DNA of 64,000 nt, taken from NCBI GenBank assembly GCA_032622095.1, contig CP136061.1, positions 254,337,582 through 254,401,581 of the forward strand. Reading direction: 5' to 3'. Within the stretch, counting starts at the first letter, position 1; every line of letters begins with the position of its first letter. The notes under the pieces are model-generated. The model was not told the DNA's origin and ran no database searches. It saw only the letters and a program-made list of their open reading frames with translations. Positions 1 to 10,077 of this stretch are shown here, piece by piece. The stretch comes from Siphonodentalium dalli. Its lineage: Eukaryota; Mollusca; Scaphopoda; Gadilida; Siphonodentaliidae. A program made the translations under genes and the position numbers.

Positions 1-1044
1 GGAGGGATACATTTTACTTGGACGTATCCTGTAGTAGATAAAATACATGAATATTATAGCAATAATTTCAATTAAATTGTAGAATGTACATAATTTATAT
101 ATCTGAGTTGCAAACTAATTTCAACATAATCTATTTTACTTTACATCTAGAATCTACAGTATAAAATATTATGCTTAAGTCACGAAGGGTTACCTGAAAT
201 AGACTATCGTGTTCGATATAGAAATCAAATAGACTATCCTGTTCAGATATGTTAAGTTTTGAAAATGGCAATCTGGGAGATTTTTTGCAGGAGGGACCAG
301 CGCCAGTTTGTAACCAAATTTCCTGTTCACCGACTGGTTTATTCTATATATCACCTGCAATGGGCAATCACCTGATAAACTCGACCGCCTAATTTTCAGT
401 TCAAAACGATAATTCCACCTGTGTTGATCGAGAGACCACCACCATTTATTAAAGAGAAAGAAGCAGACACTTTGTTTAAACTAAGTAAAAATACTCAGAA
501 TTCCACCGGATACAGCTGGATATGTGCGAAACTGAAAGTACAAAATCAGAATAAACTACAAAATGGACTCATCTTACTGTTTAACCCCCAAAAGAATTGG
601 ACACATTCAACCATTTATTAACAAATTTTAAGAAGCAGAAACTTTGTATAAAATAAGTAAAAACAAACCCGATTTACACAGGTTACTACCCCCTGACATG
701 TGTGCAATCCATTCAGTAAAGAAAGTGTTAAAACGGACATGGCACATAATTTGGTATGAGGTATCCCAGAACATACCTATGTGAATTATTTTAAACAAAT
801 TTGTCAATATAGCCTTGAAAATATGTGTTTTGTTTCTTATTTTTATCAATAAATTTTAGATCGTTTCGTTTGTGCCAGTTCAATTGTTTAGTCAGTGGTC
901 ACATAAAAATTGCAACCGTTGACCATGCGAAGAAAATCCAAAGCTGTCATCACTCTGAAACGTTTATGGTACTAAATAAATTTTATGATGAAAATGAATA
1001 GAAAGAAGCAGATATGTGAAGCTTTGTTAATAGTTTCATGCTAA
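1..1044. other. AT-rich flank, no gene recognised
   Basis: No convincing coding frame is visible. Bases 245-295 match, in reverse complement, 25325-25373 (shared core around GTTAAGTTTTGAAAATGGCA), so this piece is a dispersed repeat. A stretch around 440-490 recurs imperfectly at 610-660 (accattta, then agaagcaga and ctttgt), which suggests an old local duplication. If the PRMT6-like gene runs on leftwards, its C-terminal exons should lie here or beyond the window, but none was found. Confidence 0.5.
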
Positions 1045-2575
1045 CCCTTTACCCAACAGAACGGCCCTGTACCAATGCATTCTCTTATATATGCGAGTCG
1101 ACCATAGGTCGCCTCGCATATAAGAGAATGCATTGGCTTAACACATTAAAAATGATCAAATTGTCAAAGAATGTAGAAAATATTATAAGAACGAGAGGCC
1201 GATCACGATCGGCAGATGTTTAACCCATACCTTGGCGATAGTGATCAGCTATTTTCAGTTCTGACACGAAAATCCATAAGCCATAACTCTGTTTAAAATA
1301 TAAAAAAATGGATCAAACCCAAATTCGAAATCTATCTGTATTTTGGGCTGAGAAATTCACATACAAAATTTACATACATCTCAATAAAATGAGATATATC
1401 AGATGAAAGGTATTTCTGCTAAGTATAAGGAATGTTGAGAATAAAGGGTTCATTTTAACCACAAAAATCCATACAAGTGAAAGGGATATAATAGGAGAAT
1501 GATTACATGAAAAATATACAAAAGCATAAAATTGATGACAAGGGTTAACAATTTTAACTCAATAAAATTAGGTACAGGTATGTCACTGGAACACTGCATT
1601 GATATCCTAAACCAGAGAGCTGTATGGAAATACAATAAACAACAGATGGTTCTCTGTCCAATTACAGCTTCCACTGCGCCTTGACAATATGATGGCTAAA
1701 AATAACTCTAATTTCCAATAATACAAGTTAATCTATTCTCTCTCTCTCTGTGCTAACTGATATCACAGGGGTTAGCTGCTATGGTTCTACATGATAAGCA
1801 TAAAAATATCGAATCTGTTCAATCCTTAGTTAAAAAGGGCCATAACTCTGGTATAAAAAACAGGATATAACCCATATTCAAACTTGATCTGTATTTTGAG
1901 TTGAGAAACTCACATACCAAATTTGGTTCCTATCAGACGATAACTGGTTGAGCTATCGAAGCATGGATGAATTCTATATCAAAGGGCCATAACTCCATTA
2001 AAAATTATCTGATCAAACCCATATTCGAACTCGAATTGTATTTTAGATAGAGAAACTCACATACCAAATTTGGTTCTTATGAGATAAATTTTGTTTTAGT
2101 TATCGTAGCATCCATGAATTCTAAGTCGAAAAAGGGCCATAACTCCGTAAAAAAAACTCGGATCAAACCCATATTCGAACTCGATCTGTATTTTGGGCTC
2201 TGAAACTCGCATACCAAATTTGGTTCTGATCAGATAAAAATTGTTTGAGTTATGACAGCATGCGTGAATTCGAAGTCGAAAAAGGGCCATAACTCCGTAA
2301 AAAAAACTCGGATCAAACCCATATTCGAACTCGATCTGTATTTTGGGCTCTGAAACTCGCATACCAAGTTTGGTTCCGATCAGATAAAAATTGTTTGAGT
2401 TATGACAGCATGCGTGAATTCGAAGTTGAAAAAGGGTCATAACTCCGTTAAAAAAAACTCGGATCAAACCCATATTCGAACTCGATCTGTATTTCAGTCT
2501 GAGAAACTCATATACAAAATTTAGTTCCGATCGGATAGAAAATATTGGAGTTATCGCACCATGCGTAAAGTGTCC

Positions 2576-2606
<31 letters not shown>

Positions 2607-2944
2607 GACGGACGGACGGACGGACGCACGACGAGTGGTCAATCCGGACGTCGACATTATGTTTACCATACTATGGTATGGGTAAACATAAAAATGGTAA
2701 AAAGTGTTAAAAATAGATTTTTTTTAGGCCAATGCATTCTCTTATATATGCGAGGCGACCTATGGTCGACTCGCATATATAAGAGAATGCATTGGCACAG
2801 GGCATAACTGTAACCATCACAATGTGGTCAATGAGCCGGTTCCAATGATATCCATATTTGTATGGTTTTATTGAGACAGACCCAAATAATTTAGGCTGTT
2901 GCAGCTTTATTTGGCCGTTTTTGGCCGGTTTGTTGGGTAAAGGG
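1045..2944. mobile_element. TTAA family A element split by a HINE
   Basis: The left end reads CCCTTTACCCAACA after CTAA (a decayed TTAA). The right end is its inverted form, TGTTGGGTAAAGGG, followed by TTAA at 2945-2948. The left half carries the shared hairpin at about 1074-1139 and the right half a second one at about 2729-2796. The AT-rich spacer between the hairpins is broken by a 1.5-kb element (1191-2690). Intact relatives are about 380 bp. TTAA targets and termini starting CCC are typical of piggyBac-type transposition. No transposase is present, so this is a non-autonomous copy. Confidence 0.75.
1191..2690 (+). mobile_element. HINE/Helentron-like element, family 1
   Basis: The 5' end is ACGAGAGGCCGATCACGATC, carrying the palindrome CCGATC-ACGATCGG. 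The body has several core repeats of about 120-150 bp, each beginning near AAAGGGCCATAACTC and running through TTTGGTTCYGATCAGATA. A GACA then GGAC microsatellite follows (2578-2627). The 3' end is a palindrome, GTTTACCATAC with TATGGGTAAAC, finishing at ACATA. The same 5' and 3' ends recur at 5276/8898, 51958/53284 and 56038/57380, which fixes the boundaries. The design fits the Helentron-derived HINE or 'pearl' class described in molluscs; that class assignment is inference. Confidence 0.65.
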
Positions 2945-2948
2945 TTAA

Positions 2949-3397
2949 GATAACACAATATACCTTTTCCAGACATTCCATTTCCGATCCAGAATTCTAA
3001 TGAATACAAATGGCACTGTGTTTGTACTTTGTGTTCGAAGTTGTATTTTATATGACTTCAATGCGTCTTTTCTTGGACATATAATACTTGTAGAAAGGTA
3101 GTTAAGATATTTATCAACCTATTTTGATACCAGGGAAAATTCTAAAAAGCGAATATTATCAGGTGTATTTTGGAGCGCAAACTACTGAGTGGCGTTTAAA
3201 TATTTGATCGACATATCCAATTTGAACATGACAATTTTGATTTGAAATTATCATTTGTTCATGGACACCTTATACAAACTGTCTCTTACACATTCAAATA
3301 TATTTTATTATCCATCAAAATCTACTCGAACATTTTGCATTCTAACACAGCCAGTAGTGAGTGTAAACCGTTAAGAATTTTTATGAAATTCCAGCAA
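2949..3397. other. Unassigned AT-rich intergenic or intronic DNA
   Basis: No RNA gene, repeat end or convincing exon is seen. A minus-strand open stretch ends at a possible donor (GGAAAAG then gtatat, near 2965), but its product is not recognised and it is not counted as an exon. Confidence 0.4.
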
Positions 3398-3401
3398 TTA
3401 A

Positions 3402-3719
3402 CCCTTTACCCAACAAAGCGGCCAAAAATGCCCAAATAAAGCTTCAACAGCCTAAAATATCTTCGGTCTGTCTCAATAACAAATATGGATATCATTGGAA
3501 CCGGTTCATTGACCATATTGTGATGGTTACAGTTATGCATTGGCCTAAAAAAAATCTTTTTTAACACTTTTTACCATTTTTTCTTACATTCTTTAACAAT
3601 TTTATCATTTTTAATATGTGTTAAGCCAATGCATTCTCTTATATATGCGAGGCGACCTATGGTCGACTCGCATATATAAGAGAATGCATTGGCACAGGGC
3701 CGTTCTGTTGGGTAAAGGG
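3402..3719 (-). mobile_element. TTAA family A element, one hairpin deleted
   Basis: TTAA at 3398-3401 and 3720-3723 flanks CCCTTTACCCAACA and its inverted copy. The orientation is opposite to the 49618 copy, with the long arm (AAATAAAGCTTCAACAGCC) on the left. The right hairpin (about 3630-3694) is intact. The left one has been removed: the text passes from GTTATG straight to CATTGGCC, whereas the 4367 copy has 68 extra bases there between two ATG triplets. Confidence 0.75.
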
Positions 3720-3723
3720 TTAA

Positions 3724-3907
3724 GATAACGTAAAAATGAAAGAAATTGTATATGTTCCAGAATTTGATGGCTCCCATCTAATGGTAACTCTGAAGATCGA
3801 GATGAAGGGATGTGGCCTGTAGGGTGTGCCAAAGGAAATTGTTGACAAATGACAGATGCAAATCCATGGCAATAGCTAAATCTTGACTTCATCAAGTTGA
3901 GCTAAAA
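3724..3907. other. Short non-repeat segment with a minus-strand open frame
   Basis: On the minus strand 3895-3724 is open and contains a CHGFAS string that loosely recalls the HGFA stretch of PRMT6 C-termini. The rest does not align with the expected LSTSP/THW region, and phase-compatible entry from the exon at 3983-4065 meets a stop. It is not called as an exon. Confidence 0.3.
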
Positions 3908-3985
3908 ATTACAAATTTAAATGTTTAATAATTATTCACTCACTGGATTACAAATTTAAATGTTTAATAATTAATCACTCACTGG
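3908..3985. repeat. 39-bp tandem duplication over a splice donor
   Basis: Two adjacent 39-bp units (3908-3946 and 3947-3985) differ at one position. On the minus strand each contains CCAGTGAGTGA, the exon-intron junction of the methyltransferase exon at 3983-4065. The duplication therefore places a second, identical-looking donor 39 nt downstream of the real one. Confidence 0.8.
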
Positions 3986-4065
3986 AAGCACATTTCTTTG
4001 CATGAGGAACCATACTCTCCATGGAGACTTTATACACATTCTTCATCTCTCTCCAAAACTGTAAT
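3983..4065 (-). CDS. PRMT6: PRMT6-like exon F: start of C-terminal barrel
   Basis: This 83-nt exon on the minus strand is preceded by a pyrimidine-rich acceptor (tatttttctag) and followed by gtgagt. It enters in phase 2, completing the AGA codon begun by exon E, and encodes LQFWREMKNVYKVSMESMVP then HAKKCAS. The FW...Y.V.M..M.P pattern matches the dimerisation-arm and barrel start of PRMT6-type arginine methyltransferases (human: FW, then YGVDMSC). It leaves in phase 1. The next exon, which should lead towards the THW motif, was not found. The donor has been duplicated in tandem. Confidence 0.8.
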
Positions 4066-4366
4066 CTAGAAAAATATAAACACATTATATTTAATAATAT
4101 ATGCCAGCCCCTATTCCAAAACATCCATGCCTACTAATGTTATTGACCCCCCCCCCCACCCACCCACCCACATTACTAATGTTATTGACCAACCCCCACC
4201 CTACCAATTTTATCGACACTCTTCCCCACCCCACCCCACAAAAAATAATAATTAAATGCAAAAACCGAAACAAAAAACATAAAAATCCAATTTTCATCTC
4301 CAATCGATGTAAAACTGCTGATTAGTCACTTATCTGCATTATTTACACTGAAACTTGGTGTTTTAA

Positions 4367-4748
4367 CCCTTTACCCAACAAACCGGCCAAATAAAGCTTC
4401 AACAGCCAAAAATATCTTCGGTCTGTCTCAATAGAACAATACAAATATGGATATCATTTGAACCGGCTCCTTGACCACATTGTGATGGTTACAGTTATGC
4501 CCTGTGCCAATGCATTCTCTTATATATGCGAGTCGACCATAGGTCGCCTCGCATATATAAGAGAATGCATTGGCCTAAAAAAAATCTTTTTTTAACACTT
4601 TTTACCATTTTTTCTTACATTCTTTAACAATTTTATAATTTTTAATGTGTTAAGCCAATGCATTCTCTTATATATGCGAGGCGACCTATGGTCGACTCGC
4701 ATATATAAGAGAATGCATTGGCACAGGGCCCTTCTGTTGGGTAAAGGG
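4367..4748 (-). mobile_element. TTAA family A element, full length
   Basis: TTAA at 4363-4366 and 4749-4752 flanks CCCTTTACCCAACA ends. Both hairpins are intact (about 4508-4574 and 4656-4722), in inverted order with loops that are reverse complements, joined by a spacer with TTCTTACATTCTTTAACAA. This is the best left-hand reference for the 3402 deletion copy. A C-rich run sits just left of it (4148-4230). Confidence 0.85.
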
Positions 4749-4752
4749 TTAA

Positions 4753-5275
4753 GATGGCAGCACACTTGTGTACACGGGCCGTTGATTTCGCGATTGTCAT
4801 TTTTATTAAAAAACTACCCAAGGCTTCATTATCACTTCCAAAACATTCAGTAATGTGCTCATTGTGTCCTGTCACCTATTATTGTCCCCTGAAAAAATGT
4901 CGGAGGAATATTATAATCAGTATATGTGCATGCATGTGTGCATCCATCCATTCATCCTTCTCCACATGATAACTTGAGCAATATTCAACAGAATATCTTG
5001 ATATATGGCACGTGGTTCACATTTGAGAAGATGCAGGCCAAGTTCTAATTTGGTGACAGTCCGATGATTTTTGATGGAGTTATGCTCATTTTTCGACTTA
5101 GAAATTGCTGTGGTTTCCACATAGTAATTTGAGCAATATGGTTCTCATTTGAGAAACCGCAGGCCAAGTTATATTTTATTCCATTTAATTTTGTTGTCTC
5201 TCTCAATGATAAATTGAACATTCTTCTAAAGAATCTCTTGACACTTGGTGAGAATTTGAATTCTTTGCTCTTAAA
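4753..5275. other. Intron DNA, no feature assigned
   Basis: This lies in the 5.9-kb intron between methyltransferase exons E and F. A minus-strand open frame covers 4875-4753 and runs into the adjoining TTAA element, with a possible acceptor (cattttttcag near 4893). Its product is not recognised, so it is left uncalled. Confidence 0.4.
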
Positions 5276-6549
5276 ACGAGAGGCCGATCACGATCGGCAG
5301 ATGTTAACCCATCCCTTGGCGATAAAAATTTAATATGATCGGATAAATGAGAGTTTTGGTGTTGAATTATAGAGTTTACTGTTATGTACTATTATAGACA
5401 AATGTACATAACACAAATTATTGGAATTTATGGGTCACTGGCATTTATATAAGAGAATGCACTGGTACAGGATCTGTAATGCTAAACCGCCACAGCCAGC
5501 AAATGTGTAGGTGTGACCTGGACATGGAATACTTGGGTTAAGAGAGTCCAATGTTAAGTTTACAATAATAATGTGTCCTAGTATACAGATAAGCAACCTC
5601 ACCACTGACCCATTAATATCAATTATATAGCAGAGCTGTCAAAATATCACAGGAATTGTTTATGTTTAACACTGACCTCTGTATTAAACCAATAACAATT
5701 ATAATGATATCAGACCATCTGAAGATATAACTCTGTAGCACAGATGTCCAAGTCTAATGTTAATATCATGTGATGTTTATTGTTGAATCTTTATTTTAAA
5801 TCAGATGCCATAGCCTTATGTATCAGATTATTTGCACATTGGCATAAGAGACATCAGAAAATAATATAGCCTTATCAATAGCTAAGTTGTCCAAAGGCAA
5901 TTGGTGAATTGGATTTAATGTTGCTCCAAACAGATTTACCAGTACATAACACAAGATTTTGGACCGATTTAATCAAATTTGGTGTGGTGATTCGGGGTAC
6001 CCTTGGCACAGTTATAATGGTGTTAGTTTTTCAATTTTTTTTAACTTATTTAAAAAAATTAAAGGGACACATTGGAAATCTTTTTATCATAATCATCAAT
6101 ATCTAAATGAAAACAAATGACAATGTCAATGACATTTTTTTTAATTATTATTATAAAAGTTAAAAATAAATTTAAAAAAAATCGATTTTTTGTTTTTCAA
6201 TTTTTTTCTCGAAAAAGGGTCATAACTCCTTTAAAATTAATCGGATCACACCCATATTCGAACTCGATCTGTATTTTTGGCTGTGAAACTCACATACCAA
6301 ATGTTTGAGTTATGGCAGAATGCGTGAATTCTAAGTTGAAAAAGGGCCATAACTCTGTAACAAAATCTCGGATCAAACCCAAATTCGAACTCGATCTGTA
6401 ATTTGGGCTGTGAAACCCATATACAAAATTTGGTTTCGATCGGATAGAAAATGTTTGAGTTATCGCACAGACAGACGGACAGACAGACAGACAGACAGAC
6501 GGACGAACGACGAGTGGTCAATCCGGGCAACGACACTATGTTTACCATA

Positions 6550-8847
6550 TCGCGTGCCCACCGTGTACAAAGAGAACGATTACTACACGGAATTTCAAAT
6601 CTATTGATCACCTGAAACTTGCTGGAGACATTGTTAGTAGTATTTACAGCACCCCAAAAAAAAAACTCCATTGGAATGGTTTTTGAATCTCCGCTCCATT
6701 CTGGACGAACATGCACCATCGGTTACGCGGACTGTTTCCAGTCGACCCGTCGTCCCCTGGTTTTCAGACGTTATCAGGGAAGCGAAAGTACAGTGTAGAC
6801 AGGCCGAGCGAAGATGGCGCAAATCTAGACTCACAATTCATCGCCAAATTTTCGTTGAAAAGTCCAATCAAGTAGACACACTAACCAGAAACGCTCGTAC
6901 GGAGTTCTATAACTCCAAAATCACGAGCTCCAAATCATCAAAAACACTCTATTCAATTGTCAACGAGCTGAATGGGAAGAAAACTAAGCCAGTCTTACCT
7001 ACCAACGTACAAGATTCGGAATTGCCTGATGCATTCAGTGACTATTTCATTAATAAAATCCATAATTTAAGATCTATGCTCGACAAGAGCAACGTCCAAC
7101 CTGAGTTTGAATCATTCACTGGAACTTCAATCAGTAAATTCGAGGAAGTGACGTGCGACCACGTTAGGACAATTATTCTTTCGTCTTCACCTAAATCGTG
7201 CAGTCTGGACCCAATACCTACAGACCTCATAATTAAACATATCGACTTCATGATAGAGCCATTGACCAACTTGATTAATGCGTCACTTTCTAGTGGTTCG
7301 GTTCCCGCCTGTTTTAAAGAAGCAATTGTGATTCCTCTCTTGAAGAAATCGGGTCTCGATCCTGATACTCTAAATCACTACAGACCAGTCTCTAACCTGC
7401 AGTTTATATCAAAAGTCTTGGAGAAAATTGTTCTGTTTCAACTCAAAACGCACCTCAATAATAATAAACTATGGGAACCTTTCCAGTCTGCTTATCGCAC
7501 AGGGCATAGCACTGAGACCGCGATGCTGAAAATAACATCTGATCTTCTTGTTGCGTCTGATGAAGGTCTCGTTTCTATTCTGTGTTTGTTAGACCTTAGC
7601 GCAGCGTTCGACACGATTGATCACCAAATTCTGCTACATCGACTAGAAAGATCATTCGGCATTTCCGGTACTGTCCTACAGTGGTTCGTTTCTTACCTAA
7701 CTGGTCGTCAACAGAGAATACAAATTGGCAATCTGTTATCAAAGTATTACAATCTTGATTTTGGCGTGCCCCAGGGTTCTGTTCTAGGACCAATTCTATA
7801 CCTGCTTTACACCAAACCTATCGGTGCTGTTATACGATCTCAAGGCATATGTGTACACATGTATGCAGACGACACACAGTTATACCTTTCCGGCAGACCC
7901 GATCAAGACTCATACCTAGTGAATAGGATCGAGAGCTGTCTTTCCTCTGTTAAAACCTGGATGACCTCCAATAAACTGATGTTAAACAACGACAAAACTG
8001 AAGCCATGTGGGTTGCAAAACCATCCATTGTCAACCAATTGTGCATTACATCACTGCAAGCAGATCGTGACACTATTATCTTCTCTTCGTGTGTCAAAAA
8101 TCTAGGAGTCCATCTCGATCAAACACTGTCTATGGAGACACATATCGACCACCTCTGCAAGTCTATATTTTTGGAACTGCGACGCCTTGGCCAGGTCCGC
8201 AAATATCTCACTGTTGACGCAGCAAAAAAACTTGTTGCTTCGTTTGTTATGAGTCGTCTAGACTACTGTAACATATTATTATTCCGGCTCCCCGATTCGC
8301 AAATCAACAGACTTCAACGCTTGCAGGACACCACCGCCAGAATTGTACTCCGAAGAAGGAAAGGCTGTAGCGTAACAACCATGCACGCCGACCTTCACTG
8401 GCTACCTATCAAAGATCGGATACAATTCAAAATAGCAACATTTGGTTTCCGTCGGATGTTTGTCTCTGAATCCCTTCCCGAATATATTAACAGTCTGATA
8501 TATCCATACACTCCCCGGCGAACACTTCATTCTGGTGAATCGTCCCTTCTCTGCCCTCAAGGTGCAAATCTTTTGACCGTCGGCGACAGAGCTTTCTCTG
8601 TAGTCTGTCCCGACATTTGGAACTCTCTACCAAATGAAATGCGACAATCTTGCTTGCTAACCGATTTTCGATCTGCTTTAAAAACTCACATATTCCGACG
8701 ACGCTACCCCGACACAAAGAAAACTAACAAAATCTGATTATATATAATTCCACATATCTATTGATTATTTTCCATGTGCATTTCTTGTGTATTTATATAA
8801 TGTGTAAAGCGCTTAGGGCCCCTTGCGGGGGATAGGCGCTATATAAA

Positions 8848-8877
<30 letters not shown>
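6550..8877 (+). mobile_element. 5'-truncated L2/CR1-type LINE
   Basis: The insertion starts inside the endonuclease-RT linker and ends in a 3' UTR with GTAAAGCGCTTAGGGCCCC, GGCGCTATATAAAT and a terminal (ATT)n run (about 8846-8877). The only visible target duplication is a 2-3 bp TA/ATA overlap. Bases 6552-6655 encode the endonuclease tail (TRNFKSIDHL) one frame away from the RT frame. The two join at a 10-A run (6656-6665), consistent with a one-base indel. A 3' microsatellite instead of poly-A is usual for L2-group LINEs. It is antisense to the methyltransferase gene. Confidence 0.85.
6671..8737 (+). CDS. Reverse transcriptase ORF of an L2/CR1-type LINE
   Basis: About 688 codons are open to a TGA; the frame begins at a TTG, so the true start is lost with the 5' end. 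The protein would copy LINE RNA at a nicked target site. Visible RT motifs in order are LDPIPTDLI (about 178), HYRPVSNLQFISKVLEK (about 237), AFQ-like PFQSAYRTGHSTETA (about 270), LLDLSAAFDTIDH (about 308), GVPQGSVLGPILYLLY (about 366) and the catalytic YADDTQLYL (about 398). The C-terminus has LHWLPIKDRIQFKI and RAFSVVCPDIWNSLPNEMR, the tail typical of the L2/CR1/Rex group. The endonuclease domain is missing. An RT frame without stops suggests a young insertion. Confidence 0.92.
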   Translation: MEWFLNLRSILDEHAPSVTRTVSSRPVVPWFSDVIREAKVQCRQAERRWRKSRLTIHRQIFVEKSNQVDTLTRNARTEFYNSKITSSKSSKTLYSIVNELNGKKTKPVLPTNVQDSELPDAFSDYFINKIHNLRSMLDKSNVQPEFESFTGTSISKFEEVTCDHVRTIILSSSPKSCSLDPIPTDLIIKHIDFMIEPLTNLINASLSSGSVPACFKEAIVIPLLKKSGLDPDTLNHYRPVSNLQFISKVLEKIVLFQLKTHLNNNKLWEPFQSAYRTGHSTETAMLKITSDLLVASDEGLVSILCLLDLSAAFDTIDHQILLHRLERSFGISGTVLQWFVSYLTGRQQRIQIGNLLSKYYNLDFGVPQGSVLGPILYLLYTKPIGAVIRSQGICVHMYADDTQLYLSGRPDQDSYLVNRIESCLSSVKTWMTSNKLMLNNDKTEAMWVAKPSIVNQLCITSLQADRDTIIFSSCVKNLGVHLDQTLSMETHIDHLCKSIFLELRRLGQVRKYLTVDAAKKLVASFVMSRLDYCNILLFRLPDSQINRLQRLQDTTARIVLRRRKGCSVTTMHADLHWLPIKDRIQFKIATFGFRRMFVSESLPEYINSLIYPYTPRRTLHSGESSLLCPQGANLLTVGDRAFSVVCPDIWNSLPNEMRQSCLLTDFRSALKTHIFRRRYPDTKKTNKI

Positions 8878-8878
<1 letters not shown>

Positions 8879-9125
8879 CTATGGTATGGGTAAACATAAA
8901 AAGCAAACGTCCCAGACAGCCACCTCGATTCGGGGAACATGGGCTCTGTGACTTTTATATCATTTGTGCTGCCCCTATATTCTGTATGCGGGTACACCCT
9001 ATTTTTTTCCCTCTGTTACCCGAAACATCAATATAAATTTTTAGGGTTTGTCTTTTGAAGTACATATTGAATAATTTAACGTATTTATCAAAATATTTTG
9101 GTACTTGTAACTGGACTGCTTTATA

Positions 9126-9232
9126 CAGTAATGCCCTAATTAATCGACTCCTTTAACCACAGCAGAATTATGGGTAACTTTTCAGGATTTAGTCGGAAAT
9201 ATGTCTTGTTACCATTCATTAGGGCATTACTA
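9126..9232. mobile_element. Tc1-like foldback, internally deleted
   Basis: It starts TA-CAGTAATGCCCTAATTAAT and ends AGGGCATTACTA-TA. Only the left arm (as far as CCATTC) and the last few bases of the right arm remain, against about 210 bp in complete copies. Confidence 0.7.
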
Positions 9233-9366
9233 TAACAAATCAAGCATAATTTCAAGCAGTCTGATTGGAATATGAATTCCAGAGTCTGAACTATAAATAG
9301 AAGGGCATCCCATCTCTTCCATGAAGCATTATGTCAGTAGGCTTATGAGCCAATCACAACAATTAA

Positions 9367-9611
9367 CCCTTTGAGTGCCAGGTCGATTTTTGTATCAACC
9401 CATATAACCTGTGCCAATCCATTCTCTTATATATGCGAGTCGACCATAGGTTGCCTCGCATATATAAGAGAATGCATTGGCCTAACAATTTATTTATTTA
9501 TTTTTTTTTTTTTACAATTTTTTACAATTTTAATAATTTATTCTTATATTCTTTAACAGACTTATTTTGTAGGTTTAGGGCCGATGAGATCGGCCCCTGG
9601 CACTCAAAGGG
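9367..9611 (+). mobile_element. TTAA family B element
   Basis: TTAA at 9363-9366 and 9612-9615 flanks CCCTTTGAGTGCCAGG and its inverted copy CCTGGCACTCAAAGGG. It holds one copy of the shared hairpin (about 9414-9482), followed by a T-rich spacer and GGGCCGATGAGATCGGCCCC, a small second palindrome next to the right end. About 245 bp, with no coding capacity. Confidence 0.85.
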
Positions 9612-9956
9612 TTAATGGTAGGGCGACAAAGCCAATCAGACGATCGTCTGAATTCCTATAAAGTGACCCCAATTCCAATAGACCTCACCAGATAATAGGG
9701 TAAAAATGTTCTGTGACATTGATAATTAAACACAGTGTTTACAAATTTAGAGATTACAACAAGAAATTAAATACTAAAAAGTGTCTGCGAAGAATTGATC
9801 AATAATACCTAGCAAGGCACTGAGCTAGGAGAATAAAATTAAGCACTTAATAAGAATTTCAACAGTTTACAACGATTATGTTATTCCCGAAACCGAAACC
9901 GAATGGAGATATTTGTCAATCATAAAACCTCCACAAAGCTTTATCTACGCAGTCAC

Positions 9957-10027
9957 CTTTCATCGTATTCTTCGTCTGTGAAAGGAGCAATTTGTAGAGC
10001 AGCAGACGATGGGAACATATGTCCATC
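9957..10027 (-). CDS. PRMT6: PRMT6-like exon E
   Basis: This 71-nt exon lies between tttctctttcag and gtgact on the minus strand. It enters in phase 0 and encodes DGHMFPSSAALQIAPFTDEE then YDE plus AG, completed to R in exon F. G.MFPS.A.L..APFTDE matches the segment after the double-E loop in arginine methyltransferases (CARM1 and PRMT6 both have ...FP....L..AP..D). Length, phase and context agree with the flanking exons D and F. Confidence 0.88.
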
Positions 10028-10077
10028 CTGAAAGAGAAACCAAAATAAATAAGTAGCAGTAGACGCATGGTATAAAA

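Larger units (their letters stand above)
5276..8898 (+). mobile_element. HINE-like family 1 element split by a LINE
   Basis: The 5' end ACGAGAGGCCGATCACG and following text (GTTGAATTATAGAGT, GACAAATGTACATAA) match the copy at 51958. Core repeats follow from about 6205, then a GACA run at 6471-6500. The 3' palindrome is cut in two: GTTTACCATA at 6539-6549 and CTATGGTATGGGTAAACATA ending at 8898. The LINE between them interrupts a formerly contiguous palindrome. Removing it leaves about 1.3 kb, the same size as the intact 51958 copy (1327 bp). Confidence 0.7.

Noticed and set aside
2096-2629. 177-residue minus-strand open frame with internal repeats
   Set aside because: It is the translation of HINE core repeats and the GGAC microsatellite; the repetition comes from the DNA and not from a protein.
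3724-3895. Minus-strand frame with CHGFAS as a possible PRMT6 C-terminal exon
   Set aside because: The surrounding residues do not fit the LSTSP/THW region, and the phase-1 entry required by exon F hits a stop.
4642-4875. 77-residue minus-strand frame after a possible acceptor
   Set aside because: It runs into the family A hairpin and no family is recognisable, so the frame is probably fortuitous.
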